A program made the translations under genes and the position numbers. A stretch of DNA of 64,000 bases from Pochonia chlamydosporia 170 (lineage: Eukaryota > Ascomycota > Sordariomycetes > Hypocreales > Clavicipitaceae). Below, one piece after another: positions 42,801-56,300 of this stretch (position 1 is the first letter of the stretch; every line of letters starts with the position of its first letter). A model generated the notes under the pieces. That model was not told the origin of the DNA. It saw only the letters and a list, made by a program, of their open reading frames with translations, and ran no database searches. The stretch is from assembly GCF_001653235.2 (NCBI RefSeq), contig NC_035790.1, positions 5,952,001 to 6,016,000 on the forward strand, given 5' to 3'.

Positions 42801-44858
42801 CTAGGGAATGGCATCCTGGCACTCGACCAGGTTGTCATTGATATCTCGATCGCGACTGGCGGCTGGACTTACGAGGCCCACGCAAACCGCACACAATTGT
42901 CTCTGGTGATCCGGGCCTCGAGCTCCATCAAAAGGTGTGCTGGACCCTGCAACATGGCTGGCTCTTGGGCAGTTCAAGATGCCAAAGTCTCCGTCCACCT
43001 GCAGCGTGGCTAGACCCGATTGCCTGTCGCTCAATATCTGTCCCCCACTGTCTCGGGGCTAGGACTAGATTCTGTCCCATGGCCCGCCCTCGCCTTGCCA
43101 TTGACGCCATGTCTCTGTTCGCTTGCCAGAATTAGCCAGAACCCAGAGTCTCGTGGCCAGACAGGGCCAGCAGACCTGTGGAATGGCGAGTCCATAGCCG
43201 CAACTGCATTGTGGCTATTCCGTCAGAACTACGCTGTCCTGAACCTGACGAGTCACAGCGTTCATTCACTGGACATCGTTCCCCAAATTAGAATGTACGT
43301 ACGAAGCACACTCGTTTGGATTTGGCGGAACGCCAGATAATATAACCGGCAACGCCTCGCAATTGATATCAATTTGCGCCTACAGCCCTGGTATCGCGGA
43401 TATCAAACATGGCGTCCCCCTTGCTCGATACTGGGTCCTCTTGCTGTTTCCAGCCCATCAGGGAAATACAGCTCCAGCAAACGTCAATAGTGGTAGCACA
43501 AAGAAATCAACAGGATGAACAATACACTGTCTCAGCATCGCTAACAAGCCACATGCCAGGCTGCTTTCATTGTGGATGAGTTTGTGGCCGGCCAACTAAT
43601 GCACGTTACAGCCGAGGTCCCGCCATCAATCTGGAATCCCCAGCGCCACCAACATGGCGAGCATTGATTGCAAACGAATGGAGTTGGTGGTGGACGTCTC
43701 GCAACGAATCGAGCTGATGGCTCCTTACCCACCTCGCCGGGTCCCCTGGCCCACTGCTGCCGCCCCTGGACCAACAATCTTGGACGGATTGATGAATCTT
43801 CACAGTGTCATCCGACTTGCCCAGATATTGAGTCTAAAGTTGTCGACTTGCTCAAGCACAGACCCAGGTCCTTGAACCTTGTCATCAGTTGGAGACTGTC
43901 TTGGAGGCGAAGCGCGCTTGACCATCAGTCGGGGCTTTCAAACCAGCTCAACCACAATTATCCAAAAGCGACGCAGGATTGGAGTGTGGGAAAGCTGTTT
44001 GAGAGCTCCACGCGACCAAGTAGACGTATTAGCGCCGCCAGACTAAATATGCTAAAGAAACTGGTGGTTGTGAAGAGCGCACCCTCTGTTGGCGGACCGG
44101 GCTCCTTCGTGCATCTTTTCGAAATGCAAAATGCGACGTAGTCCAGCCTTGCTGAAGCGGCCTGTCATCCTTATTTTACTCCAACGCCACCACCCTTTTG
44201 GATGTCCAGGGTCTTGGTGTTTGTCCTTTCCCTCCTCCCTACCGAGCATCTTTCAAATCGCGGTCTTCTTCCTGCTTGGCATGGCCATTGGTTTTTATAC
44301 ATACCAGCGTTCTTAAGTGTGTCCGCCGCCTTGTGTATCAAATCATTTGGTCCACCGAACTCTTGGACTATTTCTGCGAGTCTTGCTGGTCTCCACCGTG
44401 CCTGCGGATTTGGTTCTAGCAAAGAAACCATCCTGGGCCAGCGAACCTGCCGCTCTGCATGCAGCTCACTCTTCATCTCCTGGGAGAATCCTGACTTGAT
44501 GAACTGATTCCAGGGATCGACCCATTCGATAGGCCCAGGCAAAGTACAAGAATCACGAAGTGGAACTAGTAGCTGCAGCTGCTCCAGATTTCCAAGAGTG
44601 TGGAACCGTCCGTCTTGGCCGGCCGACAACGATTCAGTGTCGTCTACCCCGGCGCCTCCCGCAACGGGTCAAGTCAAGAATTTTGGATACAAAAGACGTC
44701 TGTCTGGTGGGCTGGAAAGGCTCGTCTCTCTCTTATTATTCTCCGGTGAGCCGATATAAGGTCGATCGATACGGCAGCCACACGCGGGCGATTCTTCCCG
44801 CTGTTCTCTCGCAGACTTGCCAGTGTCTCGCTCGACTGAGGCCAACTTCCCCCGCATA
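39893..44858. other. Long intergenic region without a convincing gene
   Basis: About 5 kb. Open frames are short or lack domain-like sequence. At 42696 an ATG in a good leader-like context opens a frame that stops after eight codons (TGA at 42720) and then stays open for 96 codons to a TAG at 43011; it is reported as a finding. The last several hundred bases before 44859 are the promoter of the transporter gene. Confidence 0.5.
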
Positions 44859-46544
44859 ATGAAAGGAAGTAAGAGTAGCAGCGACGGAAGTGGCGACAAG
44901 GTCGGCGGACGCTTCTGGAGAGGGAAGAAGCTGGGTTCTCAGGATTACAGCCTTGGAGAGCGAAACGTTGCCGACAATGGAGCCATGGAAGCCGATGGCG
45001 ATGGCAGTGTTGCCAATGGAACGTCAACTGAGTACCGGACTTACAAACGACGATGGATTGGGCTGGTCACACTCACGCTCATGAACATTGTCATTTCTTG
45101 GGATGTAAGTGAGAATCCGAATTTGTTTGCTGCGGCATCTCAGCGCACGAGGCACCGCCGTCGTCCACGATAGTTTCGAAGCCGCCGAGAAACTTGTGTC
45201 CAGCTATTGCTTTGCGCCATGCTAATCCTTCGTTTCCTTGATAGTGGCTCACTTTTGCACCCGTTGCCGACCTCTCAAGCCAGTACTACGGCGTCTCCAA
45301 GTCAGCAATCAACTGGGTCAGCACTGCCTTCTTCCTCGCCTTTGTCGCCATCTTCCCCGTGACAATCGCCATTCTACACCGCGGCCCTAAGCCGGCCTTT
45401 ATGATCGCCGCGGTCCTCATCATCATTGGAAACTGGATTCGGTATGGCGGTTCGTCCAGCTCTTCTGGCGGCCATTTCGGCGCCATCATGGCTGGCGAAA
45501 TCTTGATCGGTTTTGCGCAGCCTTTCGTTCTGGCCGCTCCTACTCGGTACTCGGATCTGTGGTTCACCAACCGCGGTCGAGTTGCTGCCACGGCCCTGAC
45601 AAGTTTGGCGAATCCTCTGGGTGGCGCTCTGGGACAGTTGATCAACCCTCTGTGGGCAAAGGAAGCGAGCGACATCTCAAAGATGGTGCTCTACGTTTCC
45701 ATCATTGTAAGTGCAGAGTTTGGCCATGTCATCTTGCAGTATGTTGTTTATAAAAACTAATGACATTTCACAAATTCAGTCCACAGTCTGTGCTCTACCG
45801 GCATTCTTCGTGCCTGCAGCTCCCCCGACCCCAGTGGGACCGTCTTCCGAGACTCCCAAGCTCAGTCTTCGCGAATCTGTCAAAGTCCTCAGCCATTCGC
45901 TGGAGCTATGGCTTGTCCTCATCCCATTCTTCGTATACGTCGGCTTCTTCAACTCCATCTCGTCTCTTCTCAACCAGATGATGACGCCCTACGGCTTCTC
46001 CGACGATGAGGCAGGAATCGGTGGTGCGATTCTCATTGTCGTTGGCCTCGTCTTCTCAGCCATTACCTCGCCGATTCTCGATAGAACCAAGAAGTTCCTA
46101 TTCGCCCTCAAGTTCTTCATGCCCATCATCGGCATCTGCTACCTCGTGTTTGTTTGGATGCCCGAAACCCGCGACATTGCCGGCCCGTATGTCGTCCTTG
46201 CCATCCTGGGAGCTGCCTCGTTCGCCCTCGTCCCTGTTGCTCTCGAGTTTCTCACCGAGCTCAGTCACCCACTCAGTCCAGAGGTCACGTCCACCACTGC
46301 GTGGGCTGGTGGTCAGCTCCTCGGCGCCATCTTTGTCATCGTCAGCGATGCCCTGACTGCTGGCGACGACGCCAGCCCACCCAATAACATGAAGAAGGCT
46401 CTCATTTTCCAGGCGGTCATTGCGCTGGTGGTTTGCCCGCTGCCCCTGTTCCTGGGCTTGTTTGGTCGTGCGGACAAGGTTGTGTTGCGACGTATTCGCT
46501 CGGATGAGCAAGGTGCGCGTACAAATGTACAGGCTGTTGCATAA
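44859..46544 (+). CDS. Major facilitator transporter, FLVCR/MFSD7-like
   Basis: Three exons, 44859-45104, 45245-45706 and 45780-46544, give 490 residues; junctions read [23 protein letters not shown] and [16 protein letters not shown]. After a cytosolic N-terminus of about 65 residues come 12 predicted membrane segments. Typical features of the FLVCR-like MFS group are [27 protein letters not shown] at the first loop, the mid-protein [32 protein letters not shown] and [20 protein letters not shown] in the second half. Animal relatives move haem, choline or related small molecules; the fungal substrate is unknown. It is convergent with ERG27, 239 bp downstream. The first ATG of the frame is 44859, as the upstream codons start with TTG. 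Confidence 0.9.
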
Positions 46545-46783
46545 ATTGAAGCCGACTTGGAGAATCATTTGTTTTTGTGTATTGTTTTCTTGGGGAGTAA
46601 ATACAAGTAGCGTACATAAATATACCATAGCGCTTACAACGGACATTTTGCCTTCTGTCATCTCAGGACATCTGAAAATGTTTTATCAATTGTTAAAATA
46701 ATATACATATATATATGTAGATATTAGTGTCAAATGTATTAGTCTATAAATATTCTCGCTCCCTAAAAATCGCTCCATGCCAT

Positions 46784-48349
46784 CTATTCATCGTCACGTT
46801 CAATGATATCCTCCCACTGAGCCCTCAGCGTCTCCAACTGCTGCCAAACACTAGCCCCCATCTCCTCGAATTCAGCAATATCCTCAGCCGTCGCATCCCG
46901 GACCCCAATCTTCCTCCCGACAGATTTCCGCAAAACACCGACCGCTGTGTCTGCGGCAATAGTATCCGCAGTCTCAGGCGTCCCATCCCATCCCCAGCCC
47001 TCTACCTCCGTCTTCTTCACGTCATTGATGAGTTTGGCATCCGTGCTGCTGCCCCATTTGATGCGCTCGGCGTCGGACTCGTCAAGGGCTTCTTGATTCT
47101 GGAGGACGACCCAGGCAGCGGCTTTGGCGCCGCGGTAGCCGTTGGCGTTGTGCCAGGGGGAGCCTAGCCAGCGGCTGATTAAGAGGGCGAGCTCGTATGC
47201 CCAAAAGAAGAACCAGGGGACAGGGAAGAGAGTACTGGCCACGACGCCGGGGTGAGTGAGGTAGAGTTTTGGTTTGACGACTTGTTTTTTGGCTGCTTCG
47301 GTGTCATCGTCGATGGTGAGGAAGCGCGAGGAGAATGGCTGGGCAGCGGGGAGTGTTGCGCTTAGGGAAAGGAGATCGGTGAGTCGTTTAACCGATTCGT
47401 ATGCCTCGGGCCGCATGAAGCATTGCATGTCGTCGACGTCAAAGACTCGTCGGACCGCCTCGACGCTACTGGACCAGATAATGCGGCCAGGTGCCTCGTT
47501 CTTGGATGACCTGCTCAGTAGGGGGAGGAGATTGTGTGCGAGCATGTAGTGGCCAAAGACGCAGGCGCAAAATACTTCGCCTAGCAGTGGTTTGACGGGC
47601 TGTGAAATGGCAGTGATGGTTAGCGGCCAAAGCTTGAACTTTTTGGCATGTATGTATGGGAATACAACTTACATAATTGTAAACTGGCCGCTCGTTTAAG
47701 ATGCACGTCGGCAACGACAGCTTAAACTCTGGCCAAGTAGCCGTCTGAATTATGCCCTTTGAGAGGACGGACCAAATAGCCTTGAACCAGTCGATCCCAG
47801 CCCAGCCGCCATAGGCAGCGTTGCAAATGATGCTGTCCAACCGAGGAATCCTTACATTGCGCAGATATTCCCCCTCCAGACCCTCTGGGTTGCTCACCGT
47901 CTCATAGCGCAACCTGTATGACAGGGCTCGGATAGCACGGAGGTCGCAAAGATCCAAGGACAAGCTCAGGATGTGGATTCTTGCAACCGCATCTTCCCAT
48001 TTGTACTCTGGGCCGGCGCGGGACGCCAGGCTCTTGGATGTCCTCGCCGCTTTGGCAGCATACGCTCGCAGTTCCCGGATGGTATCGAGAGACTTGGAGC
48101 CGGATCGCGTCGTGGGGATGACAATCAGGTGCGAGCTGAGGGAGCGTGTAGCGAGAAATTCGTCAATGAGGACGTGGACTGTCCCTAGGCCAATTCCACT
48201 GCAAATAAGTCCGTTAGCTTCGTGGTGTTGAGAAAGAACAGCGGCGTGGCATACCTGTTTGCACCGGTGATGAGGACGAACAGCTGCTCATGGGCAGGCA
48301 CGGATTCCCAAGGAGCCGGGTTAGCTGACGCAACCTTTTTGGCCCCCAT
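46784..48349 (-). CDS. ERG27: 3-keto-steroid reductase of ergosterol synthesis
   Basis: NADPH-dependent short-chain dehydrogenase that reduces the 3-ketone during C-4 demethylation of sterols, acting with Erg25, Erg26 and Erg28 at the ER. Three exons, 48349-48255, 48198-47673 and 47599-46784, give about 478 residues; junctions read ITGANSGIGLG and VYNYPVKPLLGEVF. The cofactor motif TGANSGIG is created across intron 1. The catalytic YxxxK appears as YESVK after RIIWSSSVEA. A hydrophobic membrane-associating stretch (LFPVPWFFFWAYELALLI) lies in the C-terminal part, and an acidic C-terminal tail (EDIIERDDE) ends the protein. It is longer than yeast Erg27 (about 350), as is usual in filamentous fungi. 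Confidence 0.92.
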
Positions 48350-49380
48350 TGTATGTGTGATGTTGTTTGTTGGCCAGTTTTGGTGTCTGGTGTTTGCTGA
48401 TTAAGGTGCAAATTCCGGGACCGAGGCCAATCGCGGGATGGCGAAGGTTATGACGAGCCGAAGGCTTTCTCAAATCACTCCCACAGGCTGCGAGGTTTAT
48501 ATTAAAAGAAAACAGAAGACCCTGTCGGCAATCCAGCGAGGCGGGAGGATAAACAGGCACAAGCCGCCAGCTTGCGCAATCAAATGTCACTCCGACCAGA
48601 CTAGATCAGACAATTAAAAAAAAAGCCTGGCCACATGAAGCCAGTCAATGGTGGGGGCGGTCCATGTCTCTTTCCAGTTAGTGCCTGGCCTGGCATCAGT
48701 GGATTCAGGGGTCCAGTGCAGTTCAAGCCAGTTGAGGCAGGTTCATGTTGACCTCGAGTCCAGTTGACTGGTTCAAAGTTCGACCACATGTGCATGTGCA
48801 GACCACGCAGCACACATCAGACCACAGCAGCTTGGCTTGACTCACCTTTAATTGACCAAATACTTCCACAACACGGCAATCAATGAATACTTCACCTTGT
48901 CATTGGAGCTTCCCTGACAGGCAAAGCAATCGGCATTCGCAATCATTCCTGCAATCAGCCTTGTCTGCCTGCAGCTGACTTAACGAGACACAATATAGCT
49001 ACCATTCAATATTCAGCTTGCTCAGCTTTGTTCAGCTCGAGCCAGGCCTAGCATACAAGTACACATGCACATGCATGAGCAATATCGCGAATTGACCATT
49101 CCATCTATTAGTTATGCTATTGTTCTTCTTGCTACTGTAACATCTCATTAATCCCTCAATATACTCTGTTCCTTGGGCCCGCCAAGATGATGCTTCGCAA
49201 CTCCCACACCATAGTCTTTTCACATCAATCATACAAGCCAAGCCCAGGGACGTATACTCGAAGATTATCCGTGACTCTGTCCCAACCATCACATGCAACA
49301 ACTACATTTGCTGGCCATAGCAAGCTTTTTGTCATGTATTTCGCTTCACCCTGCCAAAAAGGCGGTTGAGCTCAACAAAT
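48350..49380. other. Intergenic: promoter of ERG27 and 3' flank of the KH-domain gene
   Basis: About 1 kb. Short open frames only. A GACCAGACT-type motif occurs at 48595-48602. No other gene recognised. Confidence 0.6.
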
Positions 49381-52300
49381 TTACTCCCTCTCACGCGGCT
49401 TTTGACCCTCTCGAACGGCAGCCAGGATCAACTCCTTGGCCTTCTCTACGCCAGACTGCGTTCCCACAATTTCAATCGCCTCGTCTCGTGCCTGGTCCCG
49501 AGGCACTTGGATTCTGCAGTTGCTCTGCTGTCGGATCGCGTTGACCTTGGAGCCATTGGGTCCAATGACATGGCGATACGTCTTGGGATCAGGTAAGATG
49601 AGGTAACCTGTGGCATCTGTCTTTTTAGCCTGTTCCAGTGCCTTCTGGATCATGTCCTTGGCCTTCTGCACATTTTCAGGACTGCCTCTCAGCACCCAAG
49701 GAATGTCACCCTCCTCTGTGGAAATTGTCTTAACCACCTTCCAAGAGTGGGCGTCCGCCGTGGCCTCTGCATCATCCGTGATGAGCGGCAGGGACCCAGT
49801 GTTCGCTCTGCTCGAGTTATCAGGCTTGCTGGGAATAGCATTGCCAGCGTGGTCAACCGTAACCTGGTGGTTGTTCCGAAGCTGTCGGAAAATCTGTCCA
49901 TTGTTCGAAACAGCGTGGTGAACATTGCGAGGGATCTGAATAGTCTCTCCCTGCTGTTGCTTGATAATGCTGGCAATGTGTTCCTTCGCCTGGGCCACGT
50001 TCTCTGGTCGGCCCGTCACTTTAACACCAGTCTTGCCGTCGCCCTGTCTAGGCACATCAATCGAAACAGAGAACTTGCTCTCCATCTGGCGCTTGGCGTC
50101 ACCACCACGGCCAATGAGAGATCGATGATGCTCAATGGGCACCTCAACCATTTCCGTAACCTGGCTGTCCCGCTCGGCAACGATTTCCTGGATGCGCTTG
50201 ACAATCTTTTGTACTACGTCAGTTCGGCCTTCTACCTTGATGCTGTTGCCATCTGCTTCCTGCTTGGGGAACTGAATGGCGCGAGCAAGTTCACGACGAT
50301 CATCTGAACCACCAGCTCCGACTACAATTTCCTTGAGGTGCGCTCCTAAAATAGTGCAGTTAGTAACTTAAATCAAGCAACCGCATAGACGTGAACCTGC
50401 TAGGAGAAATATCTTACCTCCAGTGCCAATCAAGGCCTTGTGGTGCTTCTTGTCAACCTCGATGGTTTGCACAATCGTGTCATCGAAAACCGTTCGCTTC
50501 TCTTCCAAGATCTTGCGGGCCTTGGCAACTTGTGCGGCAGTTCCCTTGATGGCAATTTCAACAATGTCCGCGTCACGGTCCGCGGGGACATCGATACGTG
50601 CGCCAGTTAGCTGGCGGAGCTCATCCAGGGCAGCGCCTCCCTGGCCGATGAGAGATCCAACCTGCTTCTGCTGAACGGGCACCGAGGCAGTAACCGAGTG
50701 CTCCTCCAGGTACTTGTGAAGAGAGAAGATCTCATCGCGGGCTTCGTCGGCACCCTTCTTGGGACCGCGGATGATGACCTCGTCAGGGGCTTGCTGGCGG
50801 CGCGGCTTGCCCGTCTCGCTGGCGGCATCGGCGTTTGGCTGCTCATCAGAGCCTACCTTTGCTGAGCGAGGGAAGAAGATGAGGACCTTGTAACGAGTCT
50901 GCAAACGATTGATTTGGCTGCCCTGGGCACCGATAAGCTCTCGGTGGTACTTGGGGTCAATCTTTAGAATGTGAGTGGTCTCATCAGCCAACGTGCGGCT
51001 AAGGTTCTGGATATGATGGCGAGCGGCCTCAGCCTTGGCCTTAGGTCCTTTAAGTTCGACTTGCCCATCTTGCACCTGGATCTCCACATCAAATCGATCG
51101 CGAAGCTCCTTGATATTGCTCCCGCCCTTTCCAATGAGATGGTTGGCAAACTTTTGGGGAAACTCGAAGCTCAAAGTGAAACCGCGTTCCTTCTCATCCT
51201 CCTTCTCTTGTTCAACAAAAGCCTTGGCCTTAGCAACGAGAGATTCGACCGCCGACTTGGGTCCACGTAGAGTGACCGTAGTGCCAACCTTTGTAACGCG
51301 CACAGGGATTTGCTCAGACTTGCGGCTCTCCTGCTCCTTCTTGATGAAACGTCGAAGTCTCTCGTGAAACTTGGCAGGTACATCAAGAGTCGCACTCGAC
51401 AGCTCTTCCTGCTTGTTAATAAGACCCATGATGTGTTTCTCGGCATCCTCAAGAGCCTTCTTGAATTCACGAACATCCGCATCTGAGGGTTTAGTTCTTG
51501 GGAGCTGGTAAGGGCCTTCAGCAGGATCAGGGCCTTCAAAAACAAGAAGCACGGGTGTATCAGCATCAGAAGCTTCGGGTACGACGATATGGACCCCGTA
51601 ATCAGTCTTCACCCTTGGTGTGATGTCGGTACGCAAATGCTGGTGGAAGAAAGGATCAATGTTGACAGTTTGCATACGTGCGGGAGGGTGACCATTGATA
51701 ATGCCAGTAATCTCAGATTGGGCGCGTATGGCATTCTTTCCCTCGCGAGAGTATAGTTCCCAAGGCAAGGCGCCGCCCTGCGAGAAGGGGGTGTTGATGT
51801 GAGTGTTGTGCAACTTCTCAAGACGAGCAATCTCGTTTCTCTGGCGAAGGTAGCGGGTTACGTTTCCAGCGTGAGCGGCAGCACCGCCAGGGGCGTTGCG
51901 GTGGAATCTGCCAATGTCAATGTTGGACATTTGCATGCCCATTGCCAGATCCATGGCCCGCTCAAGACCAGCCTGAACTCGATCAGCGGGACCAATGACC
52001 GTGACCATATCTTCATCTTCTTCTGATGGGAGGAGGATGGCACATCCAGTCTCGGCGAAGAAGTCATCCGCAGGCACACCCCGATCGCCAATAATGAACT
52101 GGTGTCGACCTCGTTGAATAGACAGCTGCTCCAGCTCCAACTGTTTGTGCAGCTCGGCGACTCGACGCTCGATTTCAGCGCGGACTTGCTGGATAGCAGC
52201 CCTATCTCCAGCCAACTGAATATGATCGTCTTCAACGCCAGCAGGTTCAAAAACAGGTCGCTGACCCGGCTGGGGTGCAACAGGAGCAGGAACTCGAGAA

Positions 52301-53357
52301 ACAGCCTGATGGGCAGGGACACGCATTTGGATGCCATGACTCTGTTCTAGAGCCTGTGCCAACGAGTTGCTAGGTCCGGCAATGAAAGGATAGAAGGCAG
52401 CTGGGACACCGCGAACCTTGGTCTGCACGTTGGCAGAGCGTTCACCTGCAATCTTCAAAAGCTCGTTCCGGGCAGATGCAGCAGAAAGAGCATTGCCGTC
52501 GACGGAAACATCGATGGTGGCCTCATCATCATCGGCAAGCAGAGCATTGTCCTCTACCTTTGGAAGCTGAATCCTGGCACCAGTCTTTTCCTGCAGGGCT
52601 CTAATCATAGAGCCACCCTTGCCAATGACATGGGCCCGGGCGGAGTAAGGAATGGGAACCTTGATTGAAGTCTAGCGGATGTTAGCTACACACTCTCTCT
52701 TTTCTCTGGGAAGAGACTAAACCAATCATAACGTACCGGGGCTCCAATTTGCTGAACCAGGTCCTTGAGAGCCTGTTGAGCAATCTCCTGAGGACCAGTG
52801 GCTTCAAACTTGTATCGTCCATTTGCCACATTTGCCATTGTGATATTTGCGCGTGACTTTCGGTTGATGTCCTTGATAATATCCGGAATGGGGCGCTTTA
52901 ATTGGGTACGGGACAAGACGTACTGGGGTTCCAGAGTGACGGTTTCAACGTTACGGCCAGGAATGAACATGGAGGGGGCAGCAGCCTTGGAAGGTGTTGC
53001 GGTTCCAGAAGCAGGAGTCGATGATCGTGAGACACCATTGGAGGGAGAACCGTTGGTCTTGCCATTGGCACCGCTCTTCGCACCCCAAATAGGGGCAACA
53101 TTAGCGGTCTTGGCCTTGGGTGCTCCGAGTTCCGGGAAGAGTTCATGAGAATGGGTATCGAGAGGTGCCTTGGGGTTGGAGGACTCCTTCTGCTTCCCTG
53201 CAGCCTTGGTGCTCATCGGAGCAGCCCAGGAGCCAGAAGCATCGTTGGTTGCCTTTGAAGGAAGCTCCTCGTCAGGAACATCTTCAACAGTGACGGTATG
53301 AGGTTCCTCGGCGTGCTTTTGAAGAAGCTTCTGCGCAGCGGACTCTTCGGAAGACAT
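49381..53357 (-). CDS. SCP160: Multi-KH-domain RNA-binding protein, Scp160/vigilin family
   Basis: Three exons, 53357-52737, 52671-50418 and 50345-49381, give about 1279 residues; junctions read QQIGAPTSIKVPIPY and ALIGTGGAHLKEIVV. The N-terminus is acidic and disordered (MSSEESAAQKLLQKHAEEP). KH domains then follow almost end to end. Intact GxxG loops include IGKGGSMI, IGKGGSNI, IGAQGSQI, IGQGGAAL, IGTGGAHL, IGRGGDAK and IGPNGSKV. Others are degenerate, such as AGPSNSLA and SNNGQIF, a known mix in this family. Yeast Scp160 is found on ER-bound polysomes and affects translation and mating signalling. The length is close to yeast Scp160 (1222). The start has a good context and a long upstream stretch without coding potential. 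Confidence 0.94.
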
Positions 53358-56300
53358 GGTTGTATTTTCGACCGTCGAGTTGGGTACCGGGATTCAAATT
53401 AGGGAAAGCAAATTCAGTTGAGAAAACTTGTCTCGATAGATATATAGCTAGCGGCATGTCAGCTAGTGTGATGCCACAAGGTTTCCATTGGCAAAACCAA
53501 GCAACTTTAATTATGCTTTTTCTGTGCCGATTGGGGCAATTGGCAATCTTACTTTTGTTCCTTTGCAGCTAGAACTTTTTCGGGAGGCGGCTGCTGTCTC
53601 TGTGCAGACGATTGTCCTTGTGTGTCGCAATGTCGAAACTACTTGTTCTCTTCTCGGGTGGGAAGTTTGAAGGCGTCTAGTACATAATCTAGACAGCCGA
53701 CAGAATTTTTTTTTTAAACAATGATTACCGGTGACCAGAGGGATAAACCAGGAGAGGCGAGAACCAGGGGGAGTAGAGAAAAGGCGTTGATGCCGGGGAG
53801 ATGGCAAGATGCAGCAGTATCGTGATTTTGAGGGTGAGGTGGAAGTTCCTCCAAGCCCCACGAGAGGTCGGCCTCAAGTTGGTTTTCTGGCCAGAGCAAG
53901 GAATCCTGGGGTCCAGAAGCTTTCTCCACTCGACATGGCACCACAGCCCATGTGCGGGCGGGCAAACTTTCCAGTGCCTGGGCAGGGGCAGTCACGGGAT
54001 CCCCCATGTGACCAACATGACTGGCTACATACCCTACACTAATCGCTTTCAAGGTTAACTCCGTTTCTTTCTCTCCATGTAGTAAGTTCACTTCCTCAGT
54101 TGTGAGTTTGATAATACAAATTTTTCCTTTGTCTTGGTGTAATCATTCAACCCTCACTTATTTCCTCTTTTCGGGCACCTGGGGGTATAGTATGGTGTTC
54201 TCGTAGATCAAATTTAGTTCTACACATGTCAGTAACAACCAGAAGCAGCTTTGGGGGGGAATGGTTTTTTTGTCTCCTTCCTTTGCTCTTACACGAGCAT
54301 TGGTATCATGGCAGTGGGGAGTAGTCGCCCTTATCACAGAACTTTGTTCAAATCTGCGCCCTTCTCACACAGCCTCCGGCTAGTATAAACCAGACTAATG
54401 GAGACTATCCATCATCAAAATTATAGCATGAACTTTGCATTTAACCTTGGGTACTATGCTCTGCCACGAGAAACCAAAAGATCAGAACCCATCAGCCCTA
54501 GCACATCACTCCATACTCCATCACCCGACATTCCCGACATCGTGCATATGAATACCCTAGACAAGTTACCCAAGTAGTTGGGTATTCAACTGCGATGACA
54601 ATACAATAGTGTTTCGTCTGAGAAAAACATAGTTTTACCCGTGGCGGTCAATGTCACATTGTCACACTGCGGATATTCGGGCCGTGGCGAAACATATGGC
54701 GGCCGAAGCCGGAAATAGGATCAGACAAGGTCCGCGAGACGATATCGCGGCCAACTATTGTTCCATTTTCATTCGCAGGTATAAATAGAATGAACGTGGA
54801 GGCCAAAGGAGAACGATATAGCAACCTGAGTATCAAACGATACCGGGCTATCATGGGCAGTTATTCCCCGATACGGAACAGACACATCATATTGTTGGGT
54901 TTGACCCAAGTGGACGAAATGGGACAGTTGGCAACTCGTCTCGGCAGAAGCGCTCGCGGAAACCCAGGTGATATTTCGGATCGCGTCAGGTTGACGGCCT
55001 GCCCTGGTCAATACATGATGACCTGCGGTGGTATAAAACAAAGTACAGTCAAGTACGGAGTAAGTACTTCTGGTACAACACAGTACCTACATACCTACAT
55101 ACCTACTTAGGTAGGCACTTGAAAAGCTATGCTGCAGGACATAGCGTCAAGATTCAGAATGACAGGAGGCATTGTGGAGCAGATGTTTGCAAACTTACAA
55201 GGCTCATCTGATGGGCCCCCCCATGGACAAAGTGAAACAAGGGGTCGCATTGTCCAAACATCAGAGAGACAAACTCGCTGGCTTGTGCTCACATTGAACA
55301 GACGCACCCGCGGCTCACCAGCAAGCCACAGGCACGTTGAGAGATGGTGTGCCTGCCTGGCAATGCATTGATATCTTCACTCCGCAGAGGGTGATGCTTT
55401 TTGCGGTGGTGGTATCTGCAAGGGCAGACAAGCACGTCTGGCAAGTTAACATGTCATGTCATGTCATGCCACGCCGTACCTTGCAGATGCAAGCCATGAT
55501 AAGCATGCCAATTTGATTTGCTCCATGTACAGCAGCACAGTCTCATGTTCTGTAACGAATTGAATGTCTGAGCAGGCCTTCATTCATCCCAACTCGGAGA
55601 GGCTTCGGTACATTACTTCCACGCCTTTTTTGCCTTTTTCGCCTTTTTCGCTGGGCCTCTCCCCTCCGTTGCCGGGGGTTGCAATTGTCGATGACATTCA
55701 GTAACATGGTCAATTGAAACCATGGTGCCACATGAACTTGCAAGTGGGTATACAACACACCAGACTGGAGATGCCTCTCCCACGGTAACCACCTTTGTTA
55801 TGAAATGGCTGTCTCTACGGAGTTTGCGCCGTAGTCGAATAAGAACACATGAGGTTTGAGATTGGCGGCGGTCATGTCCACAATGGCTGCAAATTGGGCT
55901 TTATCATCACGATTTCTATCGTGTGGAAGCACAGGAAATCAAGTTGGAGGCTTCCTGGAAGCATTGGGATCCTGTTGGTCAAACCATAGTCTATCCACAT
56001 AACCGCCAGATGCTCGAATCAGAACAAATTCCACATGAACAAAAAAAAAACCCCCGCCGTCTCACCACGGACAAACAGAGGGACTCTGAGGACAGAGTGG
56101 CATAGAGAATACACTAATGGGGAGTGGCGTTTTTTTGTCCTGGCGCCAACGGCCATGGTGCATACGGAGTTCGACCAGATGGTTGGAAGCTTGGAAATAT
56201 TCCGCCTGCCATGGCTGGAAACTTGCCCAAGCCACAAAAGCCCGTGTGAGAAAAGAAAAAGCGGAACCGAGATCTTCTCCTGTTTCGCTGAGGATGAAAA

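Noticed and set aside
44171..44629. 152-codon open frame on the minus strand upstream of the transporter
   Set aside because: It begins with a non-ATG codon and has no recognisable family; it overlaps the presumed promoter.
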